NCBI RefSeq assembly: GCF_900115685.1
Contig: NZ_FOXJ01000001.1
Location: 2,079,796-2,143,795, forward strand
Reading direction: 5' to 3'
DNA: 64,000 nt
Source: Variovorax sp. 770b2
Lineage (GTDB): Bacteria; Pseudomonadota; Gammaproteobacteria; Burkholderiales; Burkholderiaceae_C
A program made the position numbers and the translations under genes. Within the stretch, counting starts at the first letter, position 1, and each line of letters opens with the position of its first letter. This document shows, in pieces, positions 53,817-63,086 of this stretch. The notes beneath the pieces are model-generated. The model made no database searches, was not told where the DNA came from, and saw only the letters and a list, made by a program, of their open reading frames with translations.

Positions 53817-53865
53817 CAAACGAAAAGCCCCTGCAGTCTTGCGATTGCAGGGGCTTTGTCTTGGC
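53817..53865. repeat. Right 49-bp direct repeat (attachment-site-like)
   Basis: Contains the native tRNA-Ser terminator and the TGGC that complements the tRNA CCA end. Single C/T difference from the left copy at 42903-42951. Overlap with a tRNA 3' end is the usual location of tyrosine-recombinase attachment sites. Confidence 0.85.
53824..53857 (-). terminator. tRNA-Ser Rho-independent terminator
   Basis: Stem of 14 pairs with one G-T wobble, starting 5 bases after the tRNA 3' end and followed by a U-run on the minus strand. Confidence 0.88.
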
Positions 53866-53954
53866 GGAACCGGAGGGATTCGAACCCTCGATGAGGCTCT
53901 ACACCCCATACTCCCTTAGCAGGGGAGCACCTTCGGCCACTCGGTCACAGTTCC
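53862..53954 (-). tRNA. serX-like: tRNA-Ser (anticodon GCU)
   Basis: 93 nt on the minus strand, with the CCA end encoded. The acceptor stem GGAACTG pairs with CGGTTCC (one T-G wobble). The anticodon loop CTGCTAA sits between CCC/GGG stems, giving GCU for AGC/AGU serine codons. A long variable arm and the T arm GAGGGTTCGAATCCCTC confirm class II tRNA-Ser. It lies 26 bases after lysC. Confidence 0.97.
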
Positions 53955-53980
53955 TGAAAGAAGCCGCGATTATGCCACCG

Positions 53981-55249
53981 TCAGACGGCCGGTTGATCCA
54001 GATCGAAGGCTTTATGCAGCGCCCGGACGGCCAATTCCATATATTTTTCGTCGATCACGACCGAGGTCTTGATCTCGCTGGTCGAAATCATCTGGATGTT
54101 GATGCCCTCTTCGCTCAGCACGCGGAACATCTTGCTCGCCACGCCCACGTGGCTGCGCATGCCGATGCCCACGATGCTGACCTTGCAGATCTTGGTGTCG
54201 CCCACGATCTCGGTCGCACCCAGCGAGGGCATGACCTTCGACTGCAGGAGATCGATCGTCTTCGCATACTCGTTGCGATGCACGGTGAAGCTGAAGTCGG
54301 TCTTGCCGTCTTTGCTCAGGTTCTGGATGATCACGTCGACCTCGATGTTGGCGTCTGCCACAGCACCGAGGATGTGATACGCGATGCCCGGCTTGTCGGG
54401 CACGCCCAGCACCGAGATCTTGGCTTCGTCGCGGTTGAATGCGATGCCGGATACGACGGCTTGTTCCATGTTTTCGTCTTCCTCGAAAGTGATCAGCGTG
54501 CCGGACTTGGCCTCTTCATTGATGTCGATGTCCCATGCGGTGAAGCTGGAGAGCACACGCAGCGGCACCTTGTACTTGCCGGCGAATTCCACCGAGCGGA
54601 TCTGCAGCACCTTGGAGCCCAGGCTCGCCATCTCGAGCATCTCTTCGAAGCTCACGGTGGTCAGGCGCCGCGCATCGGGCTCCACGCGCGGATCGGTGGT
54701 GTAGACGCCATCGACGTCGGTGTAGATCAGGCACTCGTGCGCCTTCATCGCCGCCGCAATGGCCACGGCCGAAGTGTCGCTGCCGCCGCGGCCCAGCGTG
54801 GTGATGTTGCCGGCGTCGTCCATGCCCTGGAAGCCGGTGATGACCACCACCTTGCCCGCGTTCAGGTCGGCCATCACGCGCACATCGTCGATGCTTTCGA
54901 TGCGGGCCTTGGTGTGCGAGCTGTCGGTGCGTATGGGCACCTGCCAGCCCGCGTAGCTCACCGACGCCATGCCCTCGGCCTGCAGCGCAATGGCCAGCAG
55001 CGCGGACGAAGCCTGCTCGCCGGTCGATGCCAGCATGTCGAGTTCGCGGTTGTGGGCGTCGCCCGGTTTGCTCGGCGCCAGCTCCTTGGCGAGGCCGAGC
55101 AGGCGATTGGTCTCGCCGCTCATGGCACTCGGAACCACGATCATCTGGTGGCCGGCGCGCGCCCACTTGGCGACGCGCTTGGCGACATTTCTGATGCGCT
55201 CGGTCGAGCCCATCGACGTACCGCCGTATTTGTGAACGATCAATGCCAT
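53981..55249 (-). CDS. lysC: Aspartate kinase (lysine-sensitive type)
   Basis: 422 residues. KYGGTSMGS at about 7-15 and the later FGGxS-like [16 protein letters not shown] bind ATP and aspartate. Two C-terminal ACT domains (about 265-340 and 345-420) contain [13 protein letters not shown] and the [14 protein letters not shown] block. It phosphorylates aspartate for Lys/Thr/Met/diaminopimelate synthesis and is feedback-regulated through the ACT domains. ATG at 55249. Confidence 0.96.
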   Translation of the reverse strand: MALIVHKYGGTSMGSTERIRNVAKRVAKWARAGHQMIVVPSAMSGETNRLLGLAKELAPSKPGDAHNRELDMLASTGEQASSALLAIALQAEGMASVSYAGWQVPIRTDSSHTKARIESIDDVRVMADLNAGKVVVITGFQGMDDAGNITTLGRGGSDTSAVAIAAAMKAHECLIYTDVDGVYTTDPRVEPDARRLTTVSFEEMLEMASLGSKVLQIRSVEFAGKYKVPLRVLSSFTAWDIDINEEAKSGTLITFEEDENMEQAVVSGIAFNRDEAKISVLGVPDKPGIAYHILGAVADANIEVDVIIQNLSKDGKTDFSFTVHRNEYAKTIDLLQSKVMPSLGATEIVGDTKICKVSIVGIGMRSHVGVASKMFRVLSEEGINIQMISTSEIKTSVVIDEKYMELAVRALHKAFDLDQPAV

Positions 55250-55310
55250 GGGTGAAATCAGAGAAAAGAAAAGGGCCGCTGGATAGGCGGCGCCCTGCAA
55301 GCTGTGGGAG

Positions 55311-56282
55311 CTAAGTCTTCGGCGAGGGCGGGGCATTGTACCAATGCAGCCGGTCGCCCTTCCGCTCGGCAAATCCGCCGGCCACTTTGAGATGGATGCG
55401 GTGGCCGCGCGTGGTGCAGGCGCGGACCTGGTCCAGCAGCTGGTCGAGCTGCGCCGTGCTGGGCGCGCAGCCGTGTGCCTGCATCAGCCAATGGCGCAGG
55501 ACATTGGCTTGCCGGGCCCGAGAAAGCGCCTGCAGCGCCTTGATGTGGGGCGGCTCGCCCACGGTTTGCAGGTCTTGCGCCGCAAGCTCGACCAGCAACT
55601 GCTGCGCCTGCGCGGCATGGCCGATGCTGCGGGCGAAAGTCGTCCGGAACTGCGGAAAGGCCTGCTCCAGCGCGGGCAAAAGCACCGCGCGAATCCGGTT
55701 GCGGGTGTAGCGCGCGTCGCCGTTGCTCGGGTCTTCGATCCACGGGAGATCGCGCGCTGCGAGCCAGGCACGGATGTCGGCCGCGGACACCGCCAGCAGC
55801 GGCCGGTAGATGTCCAGGCCATGGCGCGCAGCATGCGCAGGCATGGCCGCCAGGCCCGGAAGCCCGGCGCCACGCGAGAGCGCCAGCAAAAGGGTTTCGA
55901 CCTGGTCGTCGGCGTGATGCCCCAGGGCAATGGATCGGACGGCGGATCGCCCGGCATCCGTGCGCGCCATGGCTGCAAACGCCTCGTAGCGAGCACGCCG
56001 CGCCGCGTCTTCAGGGCTGTCGCCCGGTGCGTGCCGCGCATCGACCCGGCGAACGACGAGCGGCAAGCCGAGCCGCTCGCACACCGCGCCGCAATGCCGC
56101 TCGAAATCGTCGGCCGCGGCCTGCAGGCCGTGATGCACATGAAAGGCCACCACCCGCCCCGGCCAGCGCGATGCGCATGCAGCCAGCAAGGCGGTGGAAT
56201 CCGCACCGCCACTGAAGCCCACCGCCAGCGGCCATTGCGCCGGCTCGAACGCGGCCAGGGCGCGTTCGAAGGCTTCGCTCAT
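55311..56282 (-). CDS. tilS: tRNA(Ile)-lysidine synthetase
   Basis: 323 residues. The PP-loop SGGADS is at 24-29; HHGLQAAADDFE and LGHHADDQVETLL are TilS-specific. NRIRAVLLPALEQAFP closes the catalytic domain and a short C-terminal domain follows. It converts C34 of tRNA-Ile2 to lysidine so that it reads AUA. The C-terminal domain is short compared with the E. coli enzyme, as in other betaproteobacteria. Six bases from accA. Confidence 0.94.
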   Translation of the reverse strand: MSEAFERALAAFEPAQWPLAVGFSGGADSTALLAACASRWPGRVVAFHVHHGLQAAADDFERHCGAVCERLGLPLVVRRVDARHAPGDSPEDAARRARYEAFAAMARTDAGRSAVRSIALGHHADDQVETLLLALSRGAGLPGLAAMPAHAARHGLDIYRPLLAVSAADIRAWLAARDLPWIEDPSNGDARYTRNRIRAVLLPALEQAFPQFRTTFARSIGHAAQAQQLLVELAAQDLQTVGEPPHIKALQALSRARQANVLRHWLMQAHGCAPSTAQLDQLLDQVRACTTRGHRIHLKVAGGFAERKGDRLHWYNAPPSPKT

Positions 56283-56288
56283 GGGTGC

Positions 56289-57269
56289 TTACCGGCCGGT
56301 GTCGGCCTTGGTATCGTTGAAACGGCCGTAGCTCTGCAGGCGCTCGTAGCGGCGGTCCAGCAGTTCCTTGGTCTTCAGGTCGCTGACCTGGCGGAACGCA
56401 TCGTTGAGCGCGCGCTTCAGGAAAGCGGCCATCTGGCGATGGTCGCGATGCGCGCCGCCCACCGGCTCGTTGACGATCTTGTCGACCAGGCCCAACGCCT
56501 TCAGGCGGTGTGCCGTGATGCCGAGTGCGTCGGCCGCTTCCTGCGCCTTGTCGCTGGTCTTCCAGAGAATGGAAGCGCAGCCTTCGGGGCTGATCACCGA
56601 GTAGATCGAGTACTGCAGCATCACGAGCTGATCGCCGACCGAAATCGCCAGCGCGCCGCCCGAACCGCCTTCACCGATGATGGTGACGATGATCGGCACC
56701 TCCAGCTGCGCCATCTCGAAGATGTTGCGGCCGATGGCTTCCGACTGGCCGCGCTCCTCGGCGTCGATGCCGGGGTATGCGCCCGGCGTATCGACGAAGG
56801 TGAACACCGGCAGCTTGAACTTCTCGGCCGTCTTCATGAGCCGCAATGCCTTGCGATAGCCCTCGGGCTTGCTCATGCCGAAGTTGCGCGCGGTGCGCTC
56901 CTTCGTGTCGCGGCCCTTCTGGTGGCCCAGCACCATGCAGGGCACGCCGTTGAAGCGCGCGAGGCCACCCACGATCGACAGGTCGTCCGAGAAATGCCGG
57001 TCGCCGTGCAGTTCGACGAAGTCGGTGAAGATTTCGTTGACGTAGTCCAGCGTGTAAGGCCGCTCCGGATGCCGGGCGATCTTGGTGATCTGCCAAGGCG
57101 TCAGGTCGCTGTAGATGTCCTTGGTGAGCTGCTGGCTTTTCTTGCCCAGCTGATCGATTTCTTCCGAGATGTCGACCGCCGATTCGGTCTGTACATAGCG
57201 CAGTTCTTCAATCTTTGTTTCGAGTTCAGCAATGGGCTGCTCGAAATCGAGGAAGGTTCGTTTCGCCAA
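56289..57269 (-). CDS. accA: Acetyl-CoA carboxylase carboxyltransferase subunit alpha
   Basis: 326 residues. [39 protein letters not shown] and [11 protein letters not shown] are hallmarks of AccA. It transfers CO2 from biotin to acetyl-CoA with AccD, making malonyl-CoA. The start is TTG at 57269: AGGAGA lies six bases before it, and the protein begins (M)[11 protein letters not shown] as in the family. No ATG fits. Confidence 0.97.
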   Translation of the reverse strand: MAKRTFLDFEQPIAELETKIEELRYVQTESAVDISEEIDQLGKKSQQLTKDIYSDLTPWQITKIARHPERPYTLDYVNEIFTDFVELHGDRHFSDDLSIVGGLARFNGVPCMVLGHQKGRDTKERTARNFGMSKPEGYRKALRLMKTAEKFKLPVFTFVDTPGAYPGIDAEERGQSEAIGRNIFEMAQLEVPIIVTIIGEGGSGGALAISVGDQLVMLQYSIYSVISPEGCASILWKTSDKAQEAADALGITAHRLKALGLVDKIVNEPVGGAHRDHRQMAAFLKRALNDAFRQVSDLKTKELLDRRYERLQSYGRFNDTKADTGR

Positions 57270-57288
57270 CGTCTTCTCCTGTTTTATT

Positions 57289-57960
57289 TCAATACGCGAC
57301 CGGCACGGGGTCCAGCGATCGCCAAATATACCAAGTCGCCACGCTGCAATACGGCGCCCAGGCCACGGCGACGTCGCGGGCATCGCTGCGGCTCACCGGG
57401 TCGCCCGAAAAGTAGTTGACGCTGATGCCGTTGAGCAGCCCCACGTCGTCCACAGGCAGCACGTTGGGGCGCATCAGGTGGAAGATGAGGAACATCTCGG
57501 CCGTCCAGCGGCCGATGCCGCGAATGGCCACCAGCTCTTCGATGATGAGTTCATCGGACATGTCCTTCCACGAATCGACGTGCACCACGCCAGAGTCGAA
57601 GTGAAGGGCCAGGTCGACCAGGTATTCGATCTTGCGCGCCGAGAGCCCTGCCCCGCGCATGTCGTCGACCTTCAGCTTGAGCACGTTGGCCGGCGTCAGC
57701 TTGCGCGGCAGCAACGCGAACTTGTCCCAGACCGTTTGCGCGGCCTTCACCGAGATCTGCTGGCCGACGACGCTGCGCGCCAGCGTGGTGAAGGCGTCGC
57801 CGCGCGACTCGAGACAGGCCTCGCCGAACTTCGGAATCAACCGCTTCATCACGCGGTCTTTCTTGGCCAGGTGCTTGCAGGCCTCCTCCCAATAATCCGG
57901 CGTGTAGATCTGTACGGTCGGGTTTTTGGAAGCAGGCATGGGGTTGGTCGTTCCGTTCAC
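57289..57960 (-). CDS. DNA-3-methyladenine glycosylase (AlkA-type HhH-GPD)
   Basis: 223 residues. [19 protein letters not shown], then the helix-hairpin-helix block [18 protein letters not shown] and the catalytic Asp in LPVDDVGL. Removes alkylated bases in base-excision repair. The GTG start overlaps the cysS stop (GTGA); an internal ATG at 57939 (MPASKNP) is the alternative. It lacks an Ada domain, so it is the stand-alone form. Confidence 0.92.
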   Translation of the reverse strand: MNGTTNPMPASKNPTVQIYTPDYWEEACKHLAKKDRVMKRLIPKFGEACLESRGDAFTTLARSVVGQQISVKAAQTVWDKFALLPRKLTPANVLKLKVDDMRGAGLSARKIEYLVDLALHFDSGVVHVDSWKDMSDELIIEELVAIRGIGRWTAEMFLIFHLMRPNVLPVDDVGLLNGISVNYFSGDPVSRSDARDVAVAWAPYCSVATWYIWRSLDPVPVAY

Positions 57961-59333
57961 TGCGCAGCGGCCCAGGTCGTGCCTGTGGGCGAATCCTTGA
58001 GCACGATGCCTTGCTCCAGCAGGTCCTGGCGGATGCGATCGGCTTCGGCGAAATTCTTCGCGGCCTTGGCCGCTGCGCGCTGGGCGATCAGCACCTGGAT
58101 CGCGGCATCGTCGAGCGTGCTGCCTGCTTGCAGGAAGGCCTTCGGGTCGCCCTGGAGCAGGCCCAACGTGCCACCGAGCACCTTGAGCAGCCCGGCGGTT
58201 TCCGCGGACTGCGTGCGGTGAACGCCGGTGGCCAACTCGAACAGGATCGCGATGGCGCCGGGCGTGCCGAAGTCTTCGTCCATCGCAGCCTTGAAAGCTG
58301 CCGCGTGCGGATTCGTCCAGTCCAGCGTGACCGGTGCGGGCGTTACCAGGTCGAGCGCCGTGTACAGGCGCTTGAGCGAGTTGCGGGCGTCGGTCAGGTG
58401 TGCATCGCTGTAGTTCAGCGCGCTGCGATAGTGGGTGCGCACGAGGAAGAAGCGCAGGCTTTCGGCGTCGTACTTCTGCAGCACCTCGCGGATGGTGAAG
58501 AAGTTGCCCAGGCTCTTGGACATCTTTTCGTTGTCCACGCGCACGAAGCCGTTGTGCACCCAGAAACGCGCGAGCGGCTTGCCATGGGCGCCTTCGCTTT
58601 GCGCAATTTCATTCTCGTGGTGGGGGAACTGAAGGTCCGCGCCGCCGCCGTGAATGTCGAAAGTCTCGCCAAGGGTTGCGCAGCTCATCGCGGAGCACTC
58701 GATATGCCAGCCCGGACGGCCGGTGCCGAAGGGGCTGTCCCACTTCGCATCGTCCGGCTCGGTGGGCTTGGCGGCCTTCCAGAGCACGAAGTCCAGCGGG
58801 TCTTGCTTGCCCTCGAGCACTGCGACGCGCTCACCGGCATGCAGCTCGTCCAGCGACTTGCCGGACAGCTTGCCGTAGCCCGGGAATTTGCGCACCGCAT
58901 AGTTCACGTCGCCATCGGGCGAGCGGTAGGCCAGTCCCTTGCGCTCCAGCGTCTGGATGATGTCGAGCATCTGCGGCACGTACTCGGTGGCACGCGGCTC
59001 GACGGTGGGCGGCTCGATGCCCAGCGCGCCGATGTCTTCATGCATGGCCGCGATGACTTCGTCGGTCAGCGCGCGGATGGTGATGCCGCGCTGAACGGCG
59101 CGCACGATGATCTTGTCGTCGATGTCGGTGATGTTGCGCACATAGGTCACGCCGTAGCCGCTCGCGCGCAGCCAGCGCTGCACCACATCGAAGGCCATCA
59201 TCATGCGGGCGTGGCCGATGTGGCAGAAGTCGTAGACCGTCATGCCGCAAACGTACATGCGCACCTTGCCAGGTTGCAATGGGGAGAATTCCTCCAGTTC
59301 ACGCGACAGCGTGTTGTAGATGCGCAGACTCAT
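57957..59333 (-). CDS. cysS: Cysteinyl-tRNA synthetase
   Basis: 458 residues. Class I HIGH motif in [10 protein letters not shown] (about 36-45), zinc ligands in [14 protein letters not shown] and the HHENE block, and the KMSKS loop in [11 protein letters not shown]. Charges tRNA-Cys. Complete with a C-terminal anticodon-binding domain ([12 protein letters not shown]). It heads the cysS-alkA-accA-tilS-lysC strand and is divergent from the TPR gene. Confidence 0.97.
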   Translation of the reverse strand: MSLRIYNTLSRELEEFSPLQPGKVRMYVCGMTVYDFCHIGHARMMMAFDVVQRWLRASGYGVTYVRNITDIDDKIIVRAVQRGITIRALTDEVIAAMHEDIGALGIEPPTVEPRATEYVPQMLDIIQTLERKGLAYRSPDGDVNYAVRKFPGYGKLSGKSLDELHAGERVAVLEGKQDPLDFVLWKAAKPTEPDDAKWDSPFGTGRPGWHIECSAMSCATLGETFDIHGGGADLQFPHHENEIAQSEGAHGKPLARFWVHNGFVRVDNEKMSKSLGNFFTIREVLQKYDAESLRFFLVRTHYRSALNYSDAHLTDARNSLKRLYTALDLVTPAPVTLDWTNPHAAAFKAAMDEDFGTPGAIAILFELATGVHRTQSAETAGLLKVLGGTLGLLQGDPKAFLQAGSTLDDAAIQVLIAQRAAAKAAKNFAEADRIRQDLLEQGIVLKDSPTGTTWAAAQ

Positions 59334-59536
59334 GAGGCTCGGAAAGCGTCGCTTCGCGCACGTGCGGCACGGGCGAACGACGGGTGTATTTCAGGGGTGA
59401 CGGGACAGTGGCCACGAGGGGTTGGACATGGCCCCTCGGCTACAATGCAACGCAGTATAAACGGCTGCTGACGCCTGCCGCCGCGTTCCTCCCGGGTGTT
59501 CTCCAGGCCCGCTTCCCCCAATCCTGCCGAGGCTTC

Positions 59537-60127
59537 ATGAAGCACGCCGTGTTCTCCAAACTCTCCATCGCCTTCGCACTCCTGTTCAGCCTGTGGGGCT
59601 CCGCCGCGCATGCCAACGACTACGACGATGTCAACCTGCTGCTGCGCCAGGGCAAGTCCACCGAAGCGCTCGCCAAGGCCGACACCTACATCGCCGGCAA
59701 GCCGCGCGATCCGCAGATGCGGTTCCTGCGCGGCGTGATCCTCACCGAGCAGAACAAGCAGGCCGAGGCCATCATCGCCTTCACCCAGCTCACGCAAGAT
59801 TTCCCCGAGCTGCCCGAGCCCTACAACAACCTCGCTGCGCTGTATGCCTCGCAGAGCAAGTTCGACCAGGCACGTGCCGCGCTCGAAACCGCGCTCAAGC
59901 TCAACCCGAACTACGCAACCGCGCACGAGAACCTCGGCGACGTCTATGCGCGCCTTGCGGCACAGGAATACGTGCGCGCCCAGCAATTCGCCAGCACCAA
60001 CGCCAGCGTCGCGCCCAAGCTCACGCTGATCCGCCAGATCTTCTCGTCCAAGACCGAGGCCGAAGCCGCAGCACTGCCGGCGGCGCCCGTGGTCATTCGC
60101 AAGCCGGTCGGCCGTTCCAGCAAATAA
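59537..60127 (+). CDS. Secreted TPR-repeat protein
   Basis: 196 residues. Signal peptide 1-26 (GSAAHA-N). At least three tetratricopeptide repeats (about 35-140), e.g. NLAALYASQSKFDQARAALE and HENLGDVYARLAAQEY. The tail is Ala/Pro/basic. TPR scaffolds bind partner proteins in the periplasm. It precedes two cyclophilin genes by 76 bases and may belong with them in envelope protein folding. Confidence 0.88.
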   Translation: MKHAVFSKLSIAFALLFSLWGSAAHANDYDDVNLLLRQGKSTEALAKADTYIAGKPRDPQMRFLRGVILTEQNKQAEAIIAFTQLTQDFPELPEPYNNLAALYASQSKFDQARAALETALKLNPNYATAHENLGDVYARLAAQEYVRAQQFASTNASVAPKLTLIRQIFSSKTEAEAAALPAAPVVIRKPVGRSSK

Positions 60128-60203
60128 GCCGCTGCCGGCCCGGACACGGCGACGCATTCGTTGCGCTGCCGGCGCCCTCCCCCTTTCGCAAACGGAGCAT
60201 CAC

Positions 60204-60794
60204 TTGACGATCCACGCCCTTTCAAGATTCAGCCGCCGCAACGCCTTCATCCTGGCCGCGGCCATCGGCTTCGCCGCCACCGGCTACGCGCAGCAAGCCG
60301 CACCGCGCGTCAAGCTGGCCACCTCGGCCGGCGACATCGTGGTCGAACTCGATGCGGCCAAAGCGCCCAAGTCGGTCGAGAACTTCCTGCAGTACGTCAA
60401 GGACAAGCACTACGACGGCACGGTGTTCCACCGCGTGATCGACGGCTTCATGATCCAGGGCGGCGGCTTCACCGCCGACATGCAGCAAAAGCCCACGCGC
60501 CCGCCGATTCCGCTCGAAGCGAGCAACGGCCTGAAGAACGACAAGTACACGATCGCGATGGCGCGCACCGGCAACCCGAACTCGGCCACCTCGCAGTTCT
60601 TCATCAACGTGAAGAACAACGATTCGCTCAACGCGCCCAACCCCGATGGCTACGGCTACACGGTGTTCGGCAAGGTCGTGGCCGGCACCGACGTGGTCGA
60701 CAAGATCCGCGCCGTGCAGACCGGCAACAAGGGCGGCATGCAGAACGTGCCCGTCGAGACCATCACCATCAAGTCCGCCACGCTGGCGAAGTAA
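60204..60794 (+). CDS. ppiA: Periplasmic peptidyl-prolyl cis-trans isomerase (cyclophilin)
   Basis: 196 residues with a TTG start placed by ACGGAGC seven bases upstream. Signal peptide (RRNAFILAAAIGFAATGYAQ in part). Cyclophilin motifs FHRVIDGFMIQGG, GLKNDKYTIAMAR and TSQFFINVKNN hold the catalytic Arg and Gln/Phe residues. It accelerates proline isomerisation in the periplasm. Confidence 0.93.
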   Translation: MTIHALSRFSRRNAFILAAAIGFAATGYAQQAAPRVKLATSAGDIVVELDAAKAPKSVENFLQYVKDKHYDGTVFHRVIDGFMIQGGGFTADMQQKPTRPPIPLEASNGLKNDKYTIAMARTGNPNSATSQFFINVKNNDSLNAPNPDGYGYTVFGKVVAGTDVVDKIRAVQTGNKGGMQNVPVETITIKSATLAK

Positions 60795-60827
60795 TTCCCC
60801 CATTCCGAATTTCCGAAGGAGTCCCTC

Positions 60828-61340
60828 ATGAGCAATCCCCAAGTCGAACTGCACATCAAGAACTACGGCGTGATCACGCTCGAACTGGACGCCGAGAAAG
60901 CGCCCAAGTCGGCCGAGAACTTCATCGCCTACGTGAAGAAGGGCCACTACGACAACACCGTGTTCCACCGCGTGATCCCCGGCTTCATGGTGCAAGGCGG
61001 CGGTTTCGAGCCCGGCATGAAGCAAAAGCCCACCGGCGCCGAGATCGAGAACGAAGCCAACAACGGCCTGAAGAACGCCAACTACACGGTGGCCATGGCC
61101 CGCACCAGCGCGCCCCACTCGGCCACCGCGCAGTTCTTCATCAACATCTCGGACAACGGCTTCCTGAACCACACGGCACCCTCGGCCCAGGGCTGGGGCT
61201 ACGCGGTGTTCGGCAAGGTCATCAACGGCACCGACGTGGTCGACAAGATCAAGGCCGTGAAGACGGGCCGCAAGGGCTTCCACGACGACGTGCCGCTCGA
61301 AGACGTGGTGATCGAAAAGGCCGTCGTCATCGCGGAGTAA
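60828..61340 (+). CDS. ppiB: Cytosolic peptidyl-prolyl cis-trans isomerase B
   Basis: 170 residues with no signal peptide. [38 protein letters not shown] and [11 protein letters not shown] match PpiB. AAGGAG lies just before the ATG. It is about 65% similar by eye to the preceding exported cyclophilin, so the pair looks like a duplication in which one copy gained a signal peptide. Confidence 0.96.
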   Translation: MSNPQVELHIKNYGVITLELDAEKAPKSAENFIAYVKKGHYDNTVFHRVIPGFMVQGGGFEPGMKQKPTGAEIENEANNGLKNANYTVAMARTSAPHSATAQFFINISDNGFLNHTAPSAQGWGYAVFGKVINGTDVVDKIKAVKTGRKGFHDDVPLEDVVIEKAVVIAE

Positions 61341-61431
61341 CCGTGAGCCCCGCGGCTTGCCACTTCGTGTGCTTCGCCAACGCCCGTGGGGGAGGCGCGG
61401 CTCGCCTTGGGGCCGCCCGGCGGCGGCCGCA

Positions 61432-62193
61432 ATGAGGGTGTTCAAGGAACTGGTCGCGCCGCCCGCGTGGCGCACCGTCGACCTGATTTCCGACCTGCAC
61501 CTGCAGGCCGGCGAGCCCGCCACCTTTGCGGCCTGGCAGGGGTACCTGCAGACCACGCCGGCCGATGCACTCGTCATCCTCGGCGACCTGTTCGAGGTGT
61601 GGGTGGGCGACGATGCCGCCGACGAGCCCGGCTTCGAGGCGCAATGCGCCGAACTGCTGCGCCGCACCGCCCAGCGCCTGCCAGTGTTCTTCATGCACGG
61701 CAACCGCGACTTCCTCGTCGGCCCCGCGCTCGCGGCCCGATGCGGCTTCACGCTGCTGGACGACCCCACGGTGCTGGTGCTGCACGGCCAGCGGTGGCTC
61801 CTGAGCCACGGCGACATCCTCTGCCTGGAGGACACCGAGTACCTCAAGTTCCGCGGCATGGTTCGCACGCCCGAATGGCAGGCCGCCTTCCTGGCCCGGC
61901 CGCTCCAGGAGCGCCGCGCGCTCGCACGCTCGATGCGCACGCAAAGCGAAGACCGCAAGCGCAACCCCTCGACGATCTGGGCCGACGTGGACACCGACGC
62001 CGCACGCCAATGGCTACAGCAGGCGCAGGCTCAGACGATGGTGCACGGCCACACGCACCGGCCCGCCGACCACGACCTGGGCCACGGCCTGCGCCGCATC
62101 GTGCTGAGCGACTGGGATGCCGCGGCCCATCCGCCGCGCGCGCAGTTGCTGTGCCTGTCCACCGCCGGCGCGCAGCGCGTCGACCTGCGCTAG
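61432..62193 (+). CDS. lpxH: UDP-2,3-diacylglucosamine diphosphatase
   Basis: 253 residues. Metallophosphoesterase motifs: SDLHL (D and H metal ligands), GDLFE, HGNRDF and HGHTHRPADHDL. LpxH removes UMP from UDP-2,3-diacylglucosamine, giving lipid X for lipid A. Chosen ATG at 61432; upstream codons in the frame are Arg/Pro/Trp-rich and non-conserved. Followed by the M90 gene after 26 bases. Confidence 0.95.
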   Translation: MRVFKELVAPPAWRTVDLISDLHLQAGEPATFAAWQGYLQTTPADALVILGDLFEVWVGDDAADEPGFEAQCAELLRRTAQRLPVFFMHGNRDFLVGPALAARCGFTLLDDPTVLVLHGQRWLLSHGDILCLEDTEYLKFRGMVRTPEWQAAFLARPLQERRALARSMRTQSEDRKRNPSTIWADVDTDAARQWLQQAQAQTMVHGHTHRPADHDLGHGLRRIVLSDWDAAAHPPRAQLLCLSTAGAQRVDLR

Positions 62194-62219
62194 CAGCGCC
62201 CCGAACCGCGGAACCGCCG

Positions 62220-63011
62220 ATGTTCAAGTGGCTGCGCCGCCTGCGCGCCCTGCCCCCGATTCTCGACGCCGCCTGGCACGCCACGCTGGCGCGCTACGCC
62301 TTCCTGGCCGACCGCCCCGCCGCGGACCTGGAGCGGCTGCGCATGCTGACGGCCGAGTTCCTGCGCGACAAGGAATTCCATGGCACCCAGGGCTTCGTCA
62401 TCACCGACGAGGTCGCGCTGGCCATTGCCGCGCAGGCCGTGCTGCCCGTGCTGCACCTGAAGGGCCATCTCGACTGGTACGACGATTTCGTCGGCATCGT
62501 GGTGCACCCGTCCGAGGTCGTGGCGCGCCGCAAGGTCGTCGACGAGGCGCAGGTCGTGCACGAGTACGACGAGGTCGTGGCCGGCGAAGCCATGGACCGC
62601 GGGCCGGTCATGCTCAGCTGGCAGGACGTGCTCGCAAGCAGCGTCACCAGCGAAGGCGGCTACAACGTCGTGATCCACGAGTTCGCCCACAAGATCGACA
62701 TGCGCGGCGGCGATGCCGACGGCTGCCCGCCGTTGCCGGCCGGCTTCGCAGGCAAGCGCAGCGCCCGGGAATCGCGCGCCGCGTGGCTCGCCGTGCTGCA
62801 GCCCGCCTACGACGACTTCCGCGAGAAAACCATCATGGCCGAGCGCTTCGGCACCGAACCGCCGTGGCTGGACGACTATGGCGCGACGTCGCTCAGCGAA
62901 TTCTTCGCTGTGGCCTGCGAGGCCTACTTCGTGAACCGCCCGAACTTCGCCCGGGACTTCGCCGGGGTGGTGGTTCTTTTCGACGAGTTCTTCCTGCCCG
63001 GACAGGCCTGA
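62220..63011 (+). CDS. mtfA: M90/MtfA-family zinc peptidase
   Basis: 263 residues. HEFAH in VVIHEFAHKIDM is the zinc motif; a distal Glu occurs in SLSEFFAVACEAYF. MtfA binds the Mlc repressor in enterobacteria and has aminopeptidase activity. In Burkholderiales the target is unknown. A terminator follows at 63038. Confidence 0.9.
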   Translation: MFKWLRRLRALPPILDAAWHATLARYAFLADRPAADLERLRMLTAEFLRDKEFHGTQGFVITDEVALAIAAQAVLPVLHLKGHLDWYDDFVGIVVHPSEVVARRKVVDEAQVVHEYDEVVAGEAMDRGPVMLSWQDVLASSVTSEGGYNVVIHEFAHKIDMRGGDADGCPPLPAGFAGKRSARESRAAWLAVLQPAYDDFREKTIMAERFGTEPPWLDDYGATSLSEFFAVACEAYFVNRPNFARDFAGVVVLFDEFFLPGQA

Positions 63012-63037
63012 CCCCACGGGGCGTGCATCCCCCAAAG

Positions 63038-63066
63038 AAAAAGGCGCCCCGCGGGGCGCCTTTTTT
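63038..63066. terminator. Bidirectional Rho-independent terminator
   Basis: GGCGCCCC and GGGGCGCC pair around a two-base turn, with an A-run before and TTTTTT after. It separates mtfA from the convergent Arg/Gly-rich gene. Confidence 0.88.
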
Positions 63067-63086
63067 CATGGCCGTCCGGCGCGCGC

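Larger units (their letters stand above)
42903..53865. mobile_element. Relict genomic island at tRNA-Ser
   Basis: About 10.9 kb bounded by 49-bp direct repeats. The right copy is the tRNA-Ser(GCU) terminator plus the final bases of the tRNA; the left copy is the same sequence with one substitution. A truncated tyrosine recombinase lies beside the tRNA end, as expected for tRNA-targeting elements. The interior carries metabolic operons, an IS5-type relic and a microsatellite. By eye it has more A+T-rich codons (AAT, ATA, TTC runs) than the flanks; G+C was not computed. The element looks immobile because its integrase is broken. Confidence 0.72.

Noticed and set aside
42903..53865. Island as a complete, active integrative element or prophage
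   Set aside because: The recombinase is truncated and lacks a catalytic His; there are no conjugation, replication or phage structural genes.
59418..59446. Possible promoter TTGGAC/TACAAT before the TPR gene
   Set aside because: The two hexamers are only 13 bases apart, too close for sigma-70.
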